64,000 bases of DNA, taken from contig JADJRD010000002.1 of NCBI GenBank assembly GCA_016712405.1, positions 257,848 through 321,847 of the forward strand, in the 5' to 3' direction. Below, piece by piece: positions 8,268 through 16,928 of this stretch; positions within the stretch are counted from its first letter, which is position 1; each line of letters starts with the position of its first letter. The translations under genes were made by a program, and so were the position numbers. The stretch comes from Cellvibrio sp. (GTDB lineage: Bacteria; Pseudomonadota; Gammaproteobacteria; Pseudomonadales; Cellvibrionaceae). Below the pieces are notes generated by a model. That model was not told the origin of the DNA and made no database searches. It was given only the letters and a program-made list of their open reading frames with translations.

Positions 8268-10385
8268 GTGGCTCGTAAAACTCCAATTGCACGCTACCGG
8301 AATATAGGTATATGTGCTCACGTCGATGCTGGTAAAACTACCACCACCGAGCGTGTGTTGTTTTACACCGGTCTTACCCACAAAATCGGTGAGGTCCACA
8401 ATGGTGCGGCCACTACCGATTGGATGCCGCAAGAACAAGAGCGCGGCATTACGATTACATCTGCAGCGATTACCACTTTTTGGAAGGGTATGGCTGCACA
8501 GTTTGATGAGCACCGGATTAACGTCATTGATACGCCCGGGCACGTCGATTTTACTATCGAGGTTGAGCGTTCGCTGCGTGTTCTTGATGGTGCAGTTGTT
8601 GTGCTCTGTGGTTCCTCTGGCGTGCAGCCTCAGACTGAAACCGTATGGCGTCAAGCGAATAAATACGGTGTTCCACGGTTGGTGTTTGTTAATAAGATGG
8701 ACCGAACGGGCGCTAACTATTTGCGCGTGGTTGAGCAGTTAAAGACTCGGCTCGGCGCAAATCCGGTGCCATTACAAATGACAATAGGTTCAGAGGATTC
8801 ATTCAAGGGTGTGGTTGATCTGGTAAAGATGCAGGCCATTATCTGGAATGAAGAAGATCAGGGTATGACCTTCAGCTATTCATCTGTTCCTGCTGATTTG
8901 ATTGAGCAGTGTCAGAAGTTGCGTGAACAATTGATTGAGTCGGCAGCAGAAGCGTCTGAAGATTTGATGGAAAAATACTTGGGTGGCGAAGAGCTAACCG
9001 AGGCAGAAATAAAAGCGGGGATACGTGCGCGTACCTTGGCTGGAGAAATTATTCCGGTTATTGGCGGCTCAGCCTTTAAGAACAAGGGCGTGCAGGCCAT
9101 GTTGGATGCGGTAATTGAATATTTACCGGCGCCAACTGAAGTTAAGGCAATAGAGGGATTGCTTGAGGATGGTGAGACTACTCAGGCTCGTCAAGCGAGT
9201 GATGATGAACCTTTTTCGGCCTTGGCATTCAAAATTGCTACCGATCCTTTTGTGGGCACATTGACCTTTATTCGTGTTTATTCGGGCGTACTCAGTTCTG
9301 GTGATGCGGTTTTCAATTCGGTCAAAGGGCGCAAAGAGCGTATTGGTCGAATGGTACAAATGCATGCCAACGAGCGAAGTGAAATCAAAGAGGTATTGGC
9401 GGGCGATATTGCTGCGGTCATTGGCCTAAAGGATGTGACGACAGGGGACACGCTTTGTGATCCATCCAAAATTATCACACTTGAAAGGATGGATTTTCCT
9501 GAGCCGGTTATCCACGTGGCGGTTGAGCCAAAAACCAAGGCTGATCAGGAAAAGATGGGTGTCGCTCTGGGTAAGCTTGCGCAAGAAGATCCTTCATTTC
9601 GAGTGAAAACCGATGAAGAAACCGGGCAAACGATTATTGGTGGGATGGGTGAATTGCACCTGGATATCATCATTGATCGCATGCGTCGTGAGTTTAATGT
9701 TGAGGCGAATATTGGTAAGCCTCAAGTTGCCTATCGTGAAGCTATTCGTAACCAATGCGAAATAGAAGGCAAGTTTATTCGCCAATCCGGTGGTCGTGGT
9801 CAGTACGGGCACTGCTGGATTCGCTTTGAGCCGGGTCAGGATGAAAGTGCTGAGGGTTTGGAGTTTGTGAATGAGTTGGTAGGGGGTGTGGTTCCCAAGG
9901 AATATGTGCCTGCAATTCAAAAAGGGATAGCGGAGCAAATGCAAAATGGAGTATTGGCTGGATATCCTCTGTTGGGATTGAAGGCAACAGTATTCGACGG
10001 TTCGTATCACGATGTTGACTCATCTGAAATGGCCTTTAAAATCGCCGCTTCTATGGCGACAAAAAAACTTGCGCAACATGGTGGTGCGGTGTTGCTTGAG
10101 CCGATCATGAAGGTCGAGGTGGTAACGCCCGAAACCAACATGGGAGATGTGGTGGGTGATCTCAATCGCCGCCGCGGATTGATTCTGGGTATGGATGAAA
10201 GTGTCAGTGGCAAGGTCATTGATGCCGAGGTTCCATTAGCTGAGATGTTTGGGTATGCAACTTCGTTGCGTTCGGCAACCCAGGGTCGTGCAACCTACAC
10301 CATGGAATTCCTGAAATATCAGGAAGCTCCGCGTAATGTCGCCGATGAAATTATCGGCAAAAACAATGTTAGAGATTTTGAATAA
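8268..10385 (+). CDS. fusA: Translation elongation factor G
   Basis: EF-G is the GTPase that drives translocation and, with RRF, ribosome recycling. The product is about 705 residues. The G domain shows AHVDAGKTT (P-loop), the switch region QEQERGITITSAA, DTPGH and NKMD. Domains II-V follow to the normal C-terminus. I place the start at GTG 8268 (ARKTPIARYRNIGICAHVDAG), with GGGGA 8 bp upstream, rather than at the in-frame ATG 15 bp earlier, which would use the ribosome-binding site itself as codons. It lies between rpsG and tuf as in other gammaproteobacterial str operons. Many of these bacteria carry a second fusA elsewhere. Confidence 0.98.
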   Translation: MARKTPIARYRNIGICAHVDAGKTTTTERVLFYTGLTHKIGEVHNGAATTDWMPQEQERGITITSAAITTFWKGMAAQFDEHRINVIDTPGHVDFTIEVERSLRVLDGAVVVLCGSSGVQPQTETVWRQANKYGVPRLVFVNKMDRTGANYLRVVEQLKTRLGANPVPLQMTIGSEDSFKGVVDLVKMQAIIWNEEDQGMTFSYSSVPADLIEQCQKLREQLIESAAEASEDLMEKYLGGEELTEAEIKAGIRARTLAGEIIPVIGGSAFKNKGVQAMLDAVIEYLPAPTEVKAIEGLLEDGETTQARQASDDEPFSALAFKIATDPFVGTLTFIRVYSGVLSSGDAVFNSVKGRKERIGRMVQMHANERSEIKEVLAGDIAAVIGLKDVTTGDTLCDPSKIITLERMDFPEPVIHVAVEPKTKADQEKMGVALGKLAQEDPSFRVKTDEETGQTIIGGMGELHLDIIIDRMRREFNVEANIGKPQVAYREAIRNQCEIEGKFIRQSGGRGQYGHCWIRFEPGQDESAEGLEFVNELVGGVVPKEYVPAIQKGIAEQMQNGVLAGYPLLGLKATVFDGSYHDVDSSEMAFKIAASMATKKLAQHGGAVLLEPIMKVEVVTPETNMGDVVGDLNRRRGLILGMDESVSGKVIDAEVPLAEMFGYATSLRSATQGRATYTMEFLKYQEAPRNVADEIIGKNNVRDFE

Positions 10386-10416
10386 TTTTACAAATCATCT
10401 TGTGGAGGACTGAAAA

Positions 10417-11640
10417 GTGGCTAAAGAAAAGTTTGAACGTAACAAGCCCCACGTCAATGTGGGCACCATAGGTCACGTAGACCATGGCAAGACAACCCTG
10501 ACTGCAGCTTTGACGAAAGTCTGTGCTGAGACCTGGGGTGGTAAATTCGTTGCTTATGACGGTATTGACAATGCACCGGAAGAGCGTGAGCGCGGTATTA
10601 CAATCAATACTTCTCACGTAGAGTACGACTCAGCATCACGTCACTATGCGCACGTTGACTGCCCAGGCCACGCCGACTATGTGAAGAACATGATCACCGG
10701 TGCTGCCCAGATGGATGGCGCGATTCTGGTGTGTGGTGCGACCGACGGTCCAATGCCACAAACGCGTGAACACATTCTGTTGTCTCGCCAAGTGGGTGTT
10801 CCTTACATCGTCGTGTTCCTGAACAAAGCTGACCTGCTTGCAGAAGACTGCGGTGGTGTAGGCACTGACGAATACAACGAAATGTTGGAATTGGTTGAGA
10901 TGGAATTGCGTGATCTGTTGAGCACCTATGAATTCCCAGGTGACGACACCCCAATTATCCCCGGATCTGCCCTGATGGCATTGAATGGTGAAGACGATAA
11001 TGGCTTGGGTGTTTCAGCTGTACGTAAATTGGTTGAAACGCTGGATAGCTACATTCCTGAGCCAGAGCGTGCAATCGATCAGCCATTCCTGATGCCTGTA
11101 GAAGACGTATTCTCTATCTCTGGTCGCGGTACTGTAGTGACTGGTCGTGTTGAGCGTGGCGTGATCAAAGTTGGTGAAGAGATTCAAATCGTTGGTATCA
11201 CCGACACCCAAAAAACCACCTGCACTGGTGTTGAGATGTTCCGCAAGCTGCTCGACGAAGGTCGTGCTGGTGAGAACGTAGGTGTTCTGTTGCGTGGTAC
11301 CAAGCGTGATGACGTACAACGTGGTCAAGTATTGTGTAAGCCAGGTTCAGTAACGCCGCACACCCAGTTCCAGGCAGAAGTTTATGTTCTGTCAAAAGAC
11401 GAAGGTGGTCGTCATACCCCGTTCTTCAAAGGCTACCGTCCACAGTTCTACTTCCGTACAACTGACGTGACTGGTGCTTGTGAATTACCGGAAGGTGTTG
11501 AGATGGTAATGCCGGGTGACAACATTCAAATGGTTGTGACCTTGATTCACCCAATTGCGATGGAAGACGGTTTGCGTTTCGCTATTCGTGAAGGTGGTCG
11601 TACTGTAGGTGCTGGCGTCGTTGCCAAAATCCTCAAGTAA
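10417..11640 (+). CDS. tuf: Translation elongation factor Tu
   Basis: EF-Tu delivers aminoacyl-tRNA to the ribosome as a GTP complex. The product has 407 residues, about a dozen more than the E. coli protein; the extra residues lie in loops of the G domain. GHVDHGKT (residues 19-26), DCPGH, NKAD and GSAL nucleotide motifs are intact. It starts with GTG at 10417 after TGGAGGAC, and the second residues AKEKFERNKPH are typical. It ends the str operon and has its own terminator. No tRNA genes are adjacent, so this is the str-operon copy; a second copy near tRNA-secE-nusG upstream of the window would be usual. Confidence 0.98.
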   Translation: MAKEKFERNKPHVNVGTIGHVDHGKTTLTAALTKVCAETWGGKFVAYDGIDNAPEERERGITINTSHVEYDSASRHYAHVDCPGHADYVKNMITGAAQMDGAILVCGATDGPMPQTREHILLSRQVGVPYIVVFLNKADLLAEDCGGVGTDEYNEMLELVEMELRDLLSTYEFPGDDTPIIPGSALMALNGEDDNGLGVSAVRKLVETLDSYIPEPERAIDQPFLMPVEDVFSISGRGTVVTGRVERGVIKVGEEIQIVGITDTQKTTCTGVEMFRKLLDEGRAGENVGVLLRGTKRDDVQRGQVLCKPGSVTPHTQFQAEVYVLSKDEGGRHTPFFKGYRPQFYFRTTDVTGACELPEGVEMVMPGDNIQMVVTLIHPIAMEDGLRFAIREGGRTVGAGVVAKILK

Positions 11641-11656
11641 GATGTGAGTCGAAAAG

Positions 11657-11681
11657 TGGGTCTGGCGACAGGCCCATTTTT
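11657..11681 (+). terminator. Intrinsic terminator after tuf
   Basis: TGGGTCTG pairs with CAGGCCCA (one G-U pair) around loop GCGA, followed by TTTTTATT. It closes the str operon 16 bp after tuf and before the S10 promoter. Confidence 0.8.
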
Positions 11682-11728
11682 ATTGTTGTGGTATTGGGTG
11701 ATTCGTTTAATCTTTTGTAAACAATCTG

Positions 11729-11757
11729 TTGACAGGGTTATAACACATCAATAGAAT
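11729..11757 (+). promoter_or_regulatory. Sigma-70 promoter of the S10 operon
   Basis: A consensus TTGACA (11729-11734), 17-bp spacer and TAGAAT (11752-11757) are followed by TGCGCC. The -10 region and flanks (CATCAATAGAAT, then GCGCC) nearly repeat the rpsL promoter 4.6 kb upstream. It points at rpsJ with a leader of about 70 bases. Confidence 0.9.
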
Positions 11758-11765
11758 TGCGCCTC

Positions 11766-11792
11766 CTTCAAACGGGCACATGTTCGTTGAAG
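11766..11792 (+). promoter_or_regulatory. Short rpsJ leader hairpin
   Basis: CTTCAAACG can pair with CGTTGAAG (one bulged A) in the rpsJ leader. The whole leader is only about 70 bases, so it has no room for the roughly 170-base L4-responsive S10 leader known from E. coli. Any autoregulation here would use a different structure. Confidence 0.4.
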
Positions 11793-11832
11793 CGAATTGT
11801 TCTTTAAATATTTAATTTGGAGTTTGGTTCAA

Positions 11833-12144
11833 ATGCAGAATCAACGCATTAGAATTCGCCTGAAAGCTTTCGATCATAAGCTTATCGACGCTTCCACTCA
11901 GGAGATTGTCGAGACAGCAAAGCGTACAGGTGCTCAAGTGCGGGGTCCGATTCCGCTGCCGACTCGTAAAGAGCGTTTCACTGTATTGATCTCTCCGCAC
12001 GTCAATAAAGATGCGCGTGATCAATACGAAATTCGTACACACAAGCGTTTGCTTGATATCGTTGAGCCTACAGAAAAGACTGTAGATGCCTTGATGAAGC
12101 TGGATTTGGCTGCAGGCGTTGAAGTTCAAATTAGTCTCGGTTAA
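11833..12144 (+). CDS. rpsJ: 30S ribosomal protein S10
   Basis: S10 is a 30S head protein and, as NusE, also joins the NusB antitermination complex. The product is 103 residues, the exact family length: MQNQRIRIRLKAFDH at the start, AGVEVQISLG at the end. ATG 11833 is chosen because GGAG lies 10 bases upstream and the extra upstream codons have no family counterpart. It is the first gene of the S10 operon, followed after 99 bp by rplC. Confidence 0.98.
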   Translation: MQNQRIRIRLKAFDHKLIDASTQEIVETAKRTGAQVRGPIPLPTRKERFTVLISPHVNKDARDQYEIRTHKRLLDIVEPTEKTVDALMKLDLAAGVEVQISLG

Positions 12145-12243
12145 TAGTAAATGTTAATCCAGCCCTGTCGGGTTGGGTTGTGTAACGCTCTGAAATGGGC
12201 GGCCATAGCGGGTAAAAGCCCCGTACACTAAGAGGTTTTAAAA

Positions 12244-12888
12244 ATGACGACTGGTATTGTCGGCCGCAAAAGCGGTATGACTCGTGTATTCACTGCTGAT
12301 GGTGCATCAATTCCTGTTTCTGTAATAGAGATTGAGCCGAATCGTGTGACGCAAGTTAAAACACTTGAAGTTGATGGTTACTCTGCATTGCAGGTAACTG
12401 TGGGCTCACGTCGTTCCTCCCGTGTTACCAAGGCTGCTGCTGGTCACTTTGCAAAAGCAAACGTAGAAGCAGGTCGTGGTCTCTGGGAATTGCGCAGCGA
12501 TGCGCAACTATCTGCCGAGGTTGGTTCCTCGCTCACTGTAGAAGCATTCTCTGCTGGTCAATATGTTGATGTAACAGGCACTTCAAAAGGTAAAGGCTTT
12601 GCCGGTACCGTTAAGCGCTGGAATTTCAACATGCAAGATGCTACTCACGGTAACTCTCGTTCTCATCGTGTTCCTGGTTCTTCTGGTCAATGTCAAACCC
12701 CTGGTCGTGTATTCAAGGGCAAGAAAATGACCGGCCATTTGGGTGCTGAGCGTGTCACAGTACAGAATCTTGAGGTCGTACGTGTTGACCTCGAACGCAA
12801 TTTAATTTTGGTAAAAGGTGCAATCCCTGGTGCTCCAGGTGGTGATGTATTAGTGCGTCCTGCTATCAAAATGCGCGATAACGCTTGA
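12244..12888 (+). CDS. rplC: 50S ribosomal protein L3
   Basis: L3 binds near the 3' end of 23S rRNA and its long loop reaches the peptidyl transferase centre. The product is 214 residues, slightly longer than the E. coli protein. TGTSKGKGFAGTVKRWNF and SGQCQTPGRVFKGKKM are the diagnostic stretches; the Gln in GQCQTPG is the site methylated by PrmB in relatives. AAGAGG precedes ATG. Second gene of the S10 operon. Confidence 0.98.
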   Translation: MTTGIVGRKSGMTRVFTADGASIPVSVIEIEPNRVTQVKTLEVDGYSALQVTVGSRRSSRVTKAAAGHFAKANVEAGRGLWELRSDAQLSAEVGSSLTVEAFSAGQYVDVTGTSKGKGFAGTVKRWNFNMQDATHGNSRSHRVPGSSGQCQTPGRVFKGKKMTGHLGAERVTVQNLEVVRVDLERNLILVKGAIPGAPGGDVLVRPAIKMRDNA

Positions 12889-12908
12889 GAGTCCAAGGGG
12901 AGTTAACC

Positions 12909-13523
12909 ATGGAATTAAAAATTGTAAATCCCGGTGGCGCTCAAGGTACAGTGAATGTATCGGAAGTTGCTTTCGGTAGAGAATTCAACCAAGACTTGGT
13001 GCATCAAGCTGTTGTTGCTTATATGGCTGGTGCTCGTCAAGGGACTAAGGCGCAAAAAACTCGCGCAGAAGTTTCTGGTGGCGGTAAAAAGCCTTGGCGT
13101 CAAAAAGGTACTGGCCGTGCGCGTGCGGGTACTATTCGTAGTCCTATCTGGCGTGGCGGTGGTGTTACATTTGCTGCTAAGCCTCGTGATTTTGATCAAA
13201 AGCTCAACAAAAAAATGTACCGCGCTGCGCTGCAATGTATTTTGTCTGAGTTAAATCGTCAGTCTCGTTTAATCGTGGTTGAAAGTTTTGATGTTGATGC
13301 GCCAAAAACCAAGTCATTGGTTCAAAAGCTTGCTCAATACGACTTATCCAATGTGTTGATCGTGACAGAAGAAATCAGTGAAAACCTGTATTTGGCGTCG
13401 CGCAACCTGCACAAAATCGGTGTATCCGATGTTCAGGGTGTTGATCCAGTTAGTTTGATTGGTTTTGACAAAGTAGTTATGACTGTGACTGCTTTGAAGA
13501 AATTTGAGGAGATCCTGGGATGA
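12909..13523 (+). CDS. rplD: 50S ribosomal protein L4
   Basis: L4 binds domain I of 23S rRNA and lines the exit tunnel; in E. coli it also represses its own operon. The product is 204 residues. GGGKKPWRQKGTGRARAGT is the conserved tunnel loop. ATG 12909 is used because AAGGGGAG precedes it and MELKIVNPGG fits the family start; an in-frame start 24 bp upstream would overlap rplC. The end overlaps rplW by 4 bp (ATGA), so the pair is translationally coupled. Confidence 0.98.
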   Translation: MELKIVNPGGAQGTVNVSEVAFGREFNQDLVHQAVVAYMAGARQGTKAQKTRAEVSGGGKKPWRQKGTGRARAGTIRSPIWRGGGVTFAAKPRDFDQKLNKKMYRAALQCILSELNRQSRLIVVESFDVDAPKTKSLVQKLAQYDLSNVLIVTEEISENLYLASRNLHKIGVSDVQGVDPVSLIGFDKVVMTVTALKKFEEILG

Positions 13524-13816
13524 ACCAAGAACGCATTTATAAAGTGTTGCTAGGCCCTGTGATTTCCGAGAAATCTGCAGCTGCTGGCGAAGTTGCTAAT
13601 CAAGTGGTTTTCAAAGTATTGGCTGATGCTAATAAATTTGAAATCAAAGCTGCTGTTGAAGCGCTGTTCAGCAAAAAGGTTGAGAGCGTTCGTGTATTGA
13701 ATGTAAAAGGCAAAACCAAGCGTACCCGATATGGCGTGGGTACTCGTAGCGATTGGAAAAAAGCCTACGTACGTCTTGAGCAAGGTCAAGAAATTGATTT
13801 TGCGTCAGCAGAGTAA
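13520..13816 (+). CDS. rplW: 50S ribosomal protein L23
   Basis: L23 sits at the tunnel exit and is the docking site for trigger factor and SRP. The product is 98 residues; VLLGPVISEKSA and NVKGKTKRTRYGVGTRSDWKKAYV are diagnostic. The start overlaps the rplD stop (ATGA). It is followed after 12 bp by rplB in the S10 operon. Confidence 0.98.
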   Translation: MNQERIYKVLLGPVISEKSAAAGEVANQVVFKVLADANKFEIKAAVEALFSKKVESVRVLNVKGKTKRTRYGVGTRSDWKKAYVRLEQGQEIDFASAE

Positions 13817-13828
13817 GGGGAATAGAAA

Positions 13829-14656
13829 ATGCCTTTAGTAAAAAGTAAACCCACCTCTCCAGGTCGTCGTTTTGTAGTTAAGGTGGTCAATCCTGATTTG
13901 CACAAAGGTGCTCCTCATGCTCCTTTGCTAGAAAGCAAGTCAAAATCAGGGGGCCGTAATAACGCTGGTCGTATCACTACTCGTCACATTGGTGGTGGCC
14001 ACAAGCAGCATTATCGAGTTATCGATTTTCGTCGTAACAAAGATGGCATTCCGGCTGTTGTAGAGCGCCTGGAATACGATCCAAACCGCACTGCTTATAT
14101 TGCGTTGGTTTGTTATGCCGATGGTGAGCGTCGGTACATTATTGCTCCAAAAGGTTTGAGTGCTGGCGACAAGATTGAATCTGGCAACTCAGCTGCGATC
14201 AAAGTTGGTAATACTTTGCCTATTCGCAATATTCCCTTGGGTAGTAATGTTCACTGTGTTGAATTAAAGCCTGGTAAATGTGCACAAATTGCGCGTTCTG
14301 CAGGTGCATCTGCACAGTTGGTTGCTCGAGACGGTGGATATGCAACACTTCGTTTACGTAGTGGTGAAATGCGTAAAGTGTTAACTGATTGTCGTGCCAC
14401 CCTTGGCGAAGTATCAAACAGTGAACATAACTTGCGTTCACTGGGCAAGGCAGGTGCTACTCGTTGGCGCGGTGTTCGTCCAACGGTTCGCGGTGTTGCT
14501 ATGAACCCGGTAGACCATCCTCACGGTGGTGGTGAAGGTCGTACATCCGGTGGTCGTCACCCAGTGACTCCATGGGGCGTTCCGACCAAAGGTTATAAAA
14601 CCCGTAAAAACAAGCGTACAAGCAATATGATTGTACGTCGTCGTGACAAGAAATAA
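13829..14656 (+). CDS. rplB: 50S ribosomal protein L2
   Basis: L2 is a primary 23S rRNA binding protein needed for subunit joining and peptidyl transferase activity. The 275 residues are full length. RITTRHIGGGHKQHYRVIDF and the C-terminal MNPVDHPHGGGEGR are present; the latter includes the His conserved near the catalytic centre. GGGGA precedes ATG. S10 operon. Confidence 0.98.
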   Translation: MPLVKSKPTSPGRRFVVKVVNPDLHKGAPHAPLLESKSKSGGRNNAGRITTRHIGGGHKQHYRVIDFRRNKDGIPAVVERLEYDPNRTAYIALVCYADGERRYIIAPKGLSAGDKIESGNSAAIKVGNTLPIRNIPLGSNVHCVELKPGKCAQIARSAGASAQLVARDGGYATLRLRSGEMRKVLTDCRATLGEVSNSEHNLRSLGKAGATRWRGVRPTVRGVAMNPVDHPHGGGEGRTSGGRHPVTPWGVPTKGYKTRKNKRTSNMIVRRRDKK

Positions 14657-14690
14657 GCACCAGCTTACTAACTGAGTAGAGGAAATCACA

Positions 14691-14972
14691 GTGCCACGTT
14701 CACTGAAAAAAGGTCCCTTTATAGATCTTCACCTGATTAAGAAGGTCGAGGCTGCGATCGCTGCAAATGATCGTCGTCCGATTAAAACTTGGTCCCGCCG
14801 TTCCATGATTATGCCGGAGATGGTGGGTTTGACAATGGCTGTGCATAACGGTCGCCAGCATGTGCCAGTTCTCGTTAACGAGGAAATGGTTGGTCACAAG
14901 CTGGGTGAGTTTGCAGCGACCCGCACTTTCCGCGGTCACGCTGCGGACAAGAAAGCAGCCAAGAAGCGCTAA
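14691..14972 (+). CDS. rpsS: 30S ribosomal protein S19
   Basis: S19 forms a complex with S13 in the head of the small subunit. The product is 93 residues and starts with GTG after AGAGGAAA. PRSLKKGPFIDLHLIKKVE and HKLGEFAATRTFRGH are diagnostic. S10 operon, 34 bp after rplB and 10 bp before rplV. Confidence 0.98.
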   Translation: MPRSLKKGPFIDLHLIKKVEAAIAANDRRPIKTWSRRSMIMPEMVGLTMAVHNGRQHVPVLVNEEMVGHKLGEFAATRTFRGHAADKKAAKKR

Positions 14973-14982
14973 GAGGTTAACG

Positions 14983-15315
14983 ATGGAAGTAGCAGCAAAA
15001 TTAAGCGGCGCTCGTCTATCGGCGCAAAAAGCGCGTCTGGTTGCCGACCAAATCCGCGGTAAAGGCGTCGAGAGTGCTCTTGATATTCTGATGTTTAGCA
15101 CCAAAAAGGGTGCCGATATCATCAAGAAAGTGTTGGAATCAGCTATTGCAAATGCTGAGCACAATAACGGCGCTGATGTTGACGAGTTGAAAGTAAAAAC
15201 GATTTTTGTGGATGAGGGCGTAAGCCTGAAGCGTATCAAGCCGCGCGCGAAAGGCCGTGCTGATCGCATCACAAAGCGTACTTGTCATATCACCATCAAA
15301 GTAGCTGATAAGTAG
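14983..15315 (+). CDS. rplV: 50S ribosomal protein L22
   Basis: L22 lines the narrow part of the exit tunnel with its beta hairpin. The product is 110 residues as in E. coli. ATG 14983 has AAGAGG upstream and MEVAAKLSGARLSAQKARLV fits the family start; longer in-frame openings overlap rpsS and are rejected. The tunnel hairpin RIKPRAKGRADRI is visible, without deletions of the macrolide-resistance type. Confidence 0.98.
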   Translation: MEVAAKLSGARLSAQKARLVADQIRGKGVESALDILMFSTKKGADIIKKVLESAIANAEHNNGADVDELKVKTIFVDEGVSLKRIKPRAKGRADRITKRTCHITIKVADK

Positions 15316-15327
15316 AGAGCGGGCGAT

Positions 15328-16008
15328 ATGGGCCAGAAAGTACATCCAAACGGTATTCGTCTCGGAATCGTCAAAAAGCATACCTCTATCTGGTATGCCG
15401 ATGGCACTGATTACGCAGACAAACTCAACGTCGATCTGAAAGTACGTGCGTACATTCAGAAGAAGCTTGCAAGTGCGTCAGTTAGTCGCGTTGATATTGA
15501 ACGCCCCGCTAATACTGCGCGCATTACTATTCACACTGCCCGTCCGGGGATTGTGATTGGTAAGAAAGGTGAGGACGTTGATAAGTTGCGCGCTGACCTC
15601 AGCAAACAAATGGGCGTGCCTGTTCATATTAATATTGAAGAGATTCGCAAGCCTGATTTGGATGCAGCATTAGTTGCGCAAGGTGTTGCTCAGCAACTTG
15701 AGCGTCGTGTGATGTTTCGTCGTGCGATGAAGCGCGCGGTACAAAACGCCATGCGTCAGGGTGCTGAAGGTATCAAGATCCAAGTGGGTGGTCGCTTGGG
15801 CGGTGCGGAAATCGCACGCACTGAGTGGTATAGAGAAGGTCGTGTGCCTCTTCATACCTTACGTGCGGATATAGATTACGCAACAGCTGAAGCTGTTACT
15901 ACCTACGGTATCATTGGCGTTAAAGTGTGGATTTTCAAAGGCGAGATCATCGGTGATGTAGTTGAAACCGAAGCTCAAGCTAAAAAGAAAACCCCTAAGA
16001 CAAAATAA
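15328..16008 (+). CDS. rpsC: 30S ribosomal protein S3
   Basis: S3 forms part of the mRNA entry channel helicase of the 30S subunit. The product is 226 residues. MGQKVHPNGIRLGI, the KH-domain motif VIGKKGEDVDKLR and GGRLGGAEIARTEWYREGRV are present. It lies 12 bp after rplV and 12 bp before rplP in the S10 operon. Confidence 0.98.
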   Translation: MGQKVHPNGIRLGIVKKHTSIWYADGTDYADKLNVDLKVRAYIQKKLASASVSRVDIERPANTARITIHTARPGIVIGKKGEDVDKLRADLSKQMGVPVHINIEEIRKPDLDAALVAQGVAQQLERRVMFRRAMKRAVQNAMRQGAEGIKIQVGGRLGGAEIARTEWYREGRVPLHTLRADIDYATAEAVTTYGIIGVKVWIFKGEIIGDVVETEAQAKKKTPKTK

Positions 16009-16020
16009 GGAGTACGCAAA

Positions 16021-16434
16021 ATGTTACAACCTAAGCGTACGAAGTTTCGCAAGCAGATGAAGGGCCGTAACCGCGGTTTAGCACAACGCGGTTCCAAAGT
16101 TAGCTTTGGTGATTTTGGTCTGAAAGCAACTGGTCGTGGTCGACTGACCGCTCGTCAAATCGAGTCGGCACGTCGAGCAATGACTCGCCATGTTAAGCGT
16201 GGTGGCAAAATCTGGATTCGAGTGTTCCCTGATAAACCGATTACCGCTAAACCTCTCGAAGTTCGTATGGGTAGTGGTAAAGGTGGAGTTGAATACTGGG
16301 TAGCGCAAATTCGTCCAGGTAAAGTGCTCTACGAAATGGATGGCGTGAGTGAGGAGCTTGCTCGTGAAGCTTTTGCACTTGCTGCGGCAAAACTGCCAAT
16401 TAATACAACATTTGTTAAACGTTCGGTGATGTGA
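16021..16434 (+). CDS. rplP: 50S ribosomal protein L16
   Basis: L16 contacts A-site tRNA and helps form the peptidyl transferase centre. The product is 137 residues. MLQPKRTKFRKQMKGRNRG and RMGSGKGGVEYWVAQI are diagnostic; the Arg in the latter stretch is the residue hydroxylated by YcfD/RoxA in relatives. The stop TGA overlaps the rpmC ATG by one base. Confidence 0.98.
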   Translation: MLQPKRTKFRKQMKGRNRGLAQRGSKVSFGDFGLKATGRGRLTARQIESARRAMTRHVKRGGKIWIRVFPDKPITAKPLEVRMGSGKGGVEYWVAQIRPGKVLYEMDGVSEELAREAFALAAAKLPINTTFVKRSVM

Positions 16435-16625
16435 TGAAAGTTTCAGAACTCCACGAAAAATCCGTTGAAGAACTGAACGGTGTCTTATTGGAACAGCTTA
16501 AAGAGCAGTTCAAGTTGCGTATGCAAGCTTCAACTGGTCAGTTGAGCCAAACTCACTTGTTGTCACAAGTGCGCAAAGATATCGCTCGCATCAAGACGGT
16601 TCTTGGAAAAAAGGCAGGTAACTAA
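16434..16625 (+). CDS. rpmC: 50S ribosomal protein L29
   Basis: L29 sits beside L23 at the tunnel exit. With ATG 16434 the product is 63 residues, equal to E. coli L29 (MKVSELHEKSVEELN...). An in-frame GTG one codon earlier exists but is less likely. The start overlaps the rplP stop as TGATG, which implies coupled translation. Confidence 0.97.
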   Translation: MKVSELHEKSVEELNGVLLEQLKEQFKLRMQASTGQLSQTHLLSQVRKDIARIKTVLGKKAGN

Positions 16626-16627
16626 CG

Positions 16628-16894
16628 ATGACTCAAGTAGCGAAAGTTGCTCGTACACTGACGGGTAAAGTCGTCAGCGACAAAATGGATAAAACCATCA
16701 CCGTCCTGATTGAGCGTCGTGTTAAGCACCCGATTTATGGTAAGTACACCACTAAATCATCCAAGATACATGCTCACGATGAAAAAAATGAGTGCAAGAT
16801 GGGCGACATAGTGACAGTTTCTGAGTCACGTCCTCTGTCAAAAACCAAGACCTGGGCTTTATTGAAAATTGAAGAGCGCGCTACAGAAGTTTGA
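16628..16894 (+). CDS. rpsQ: 30S ribosomal protein S17
   Basis: S17 is a primary 16S rRNA binding protein of the 30S body. The product is 88 residues. TLTGKVVSDKMDKTITVLIE and SRPLSKTKTWALLKI are typical. It begins 2 bp after rpmC and ends the S10 operon; 34 bp separate it from rplN with no terminator, so read-through into spc is likely. Confidence 0.98.
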   Translation: MTQVAKVARTLTGKVVSDKMDKTITVLIERRVKHPIYGKYTTKSSKIHAHDEKNECKMGDIVTVSESRPLSKTKTWALLKIEERATEV

Positions 16895-16928
16895 TCTGGC
16901 GCACTTTTAACAGTTTCGGAGACGGACG

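Noticed and set aside
9594..10010. 138-codon minus-strand frame within fusA
   Set aside because: Antisense to conserved EF-G domains; no independent coding sign.
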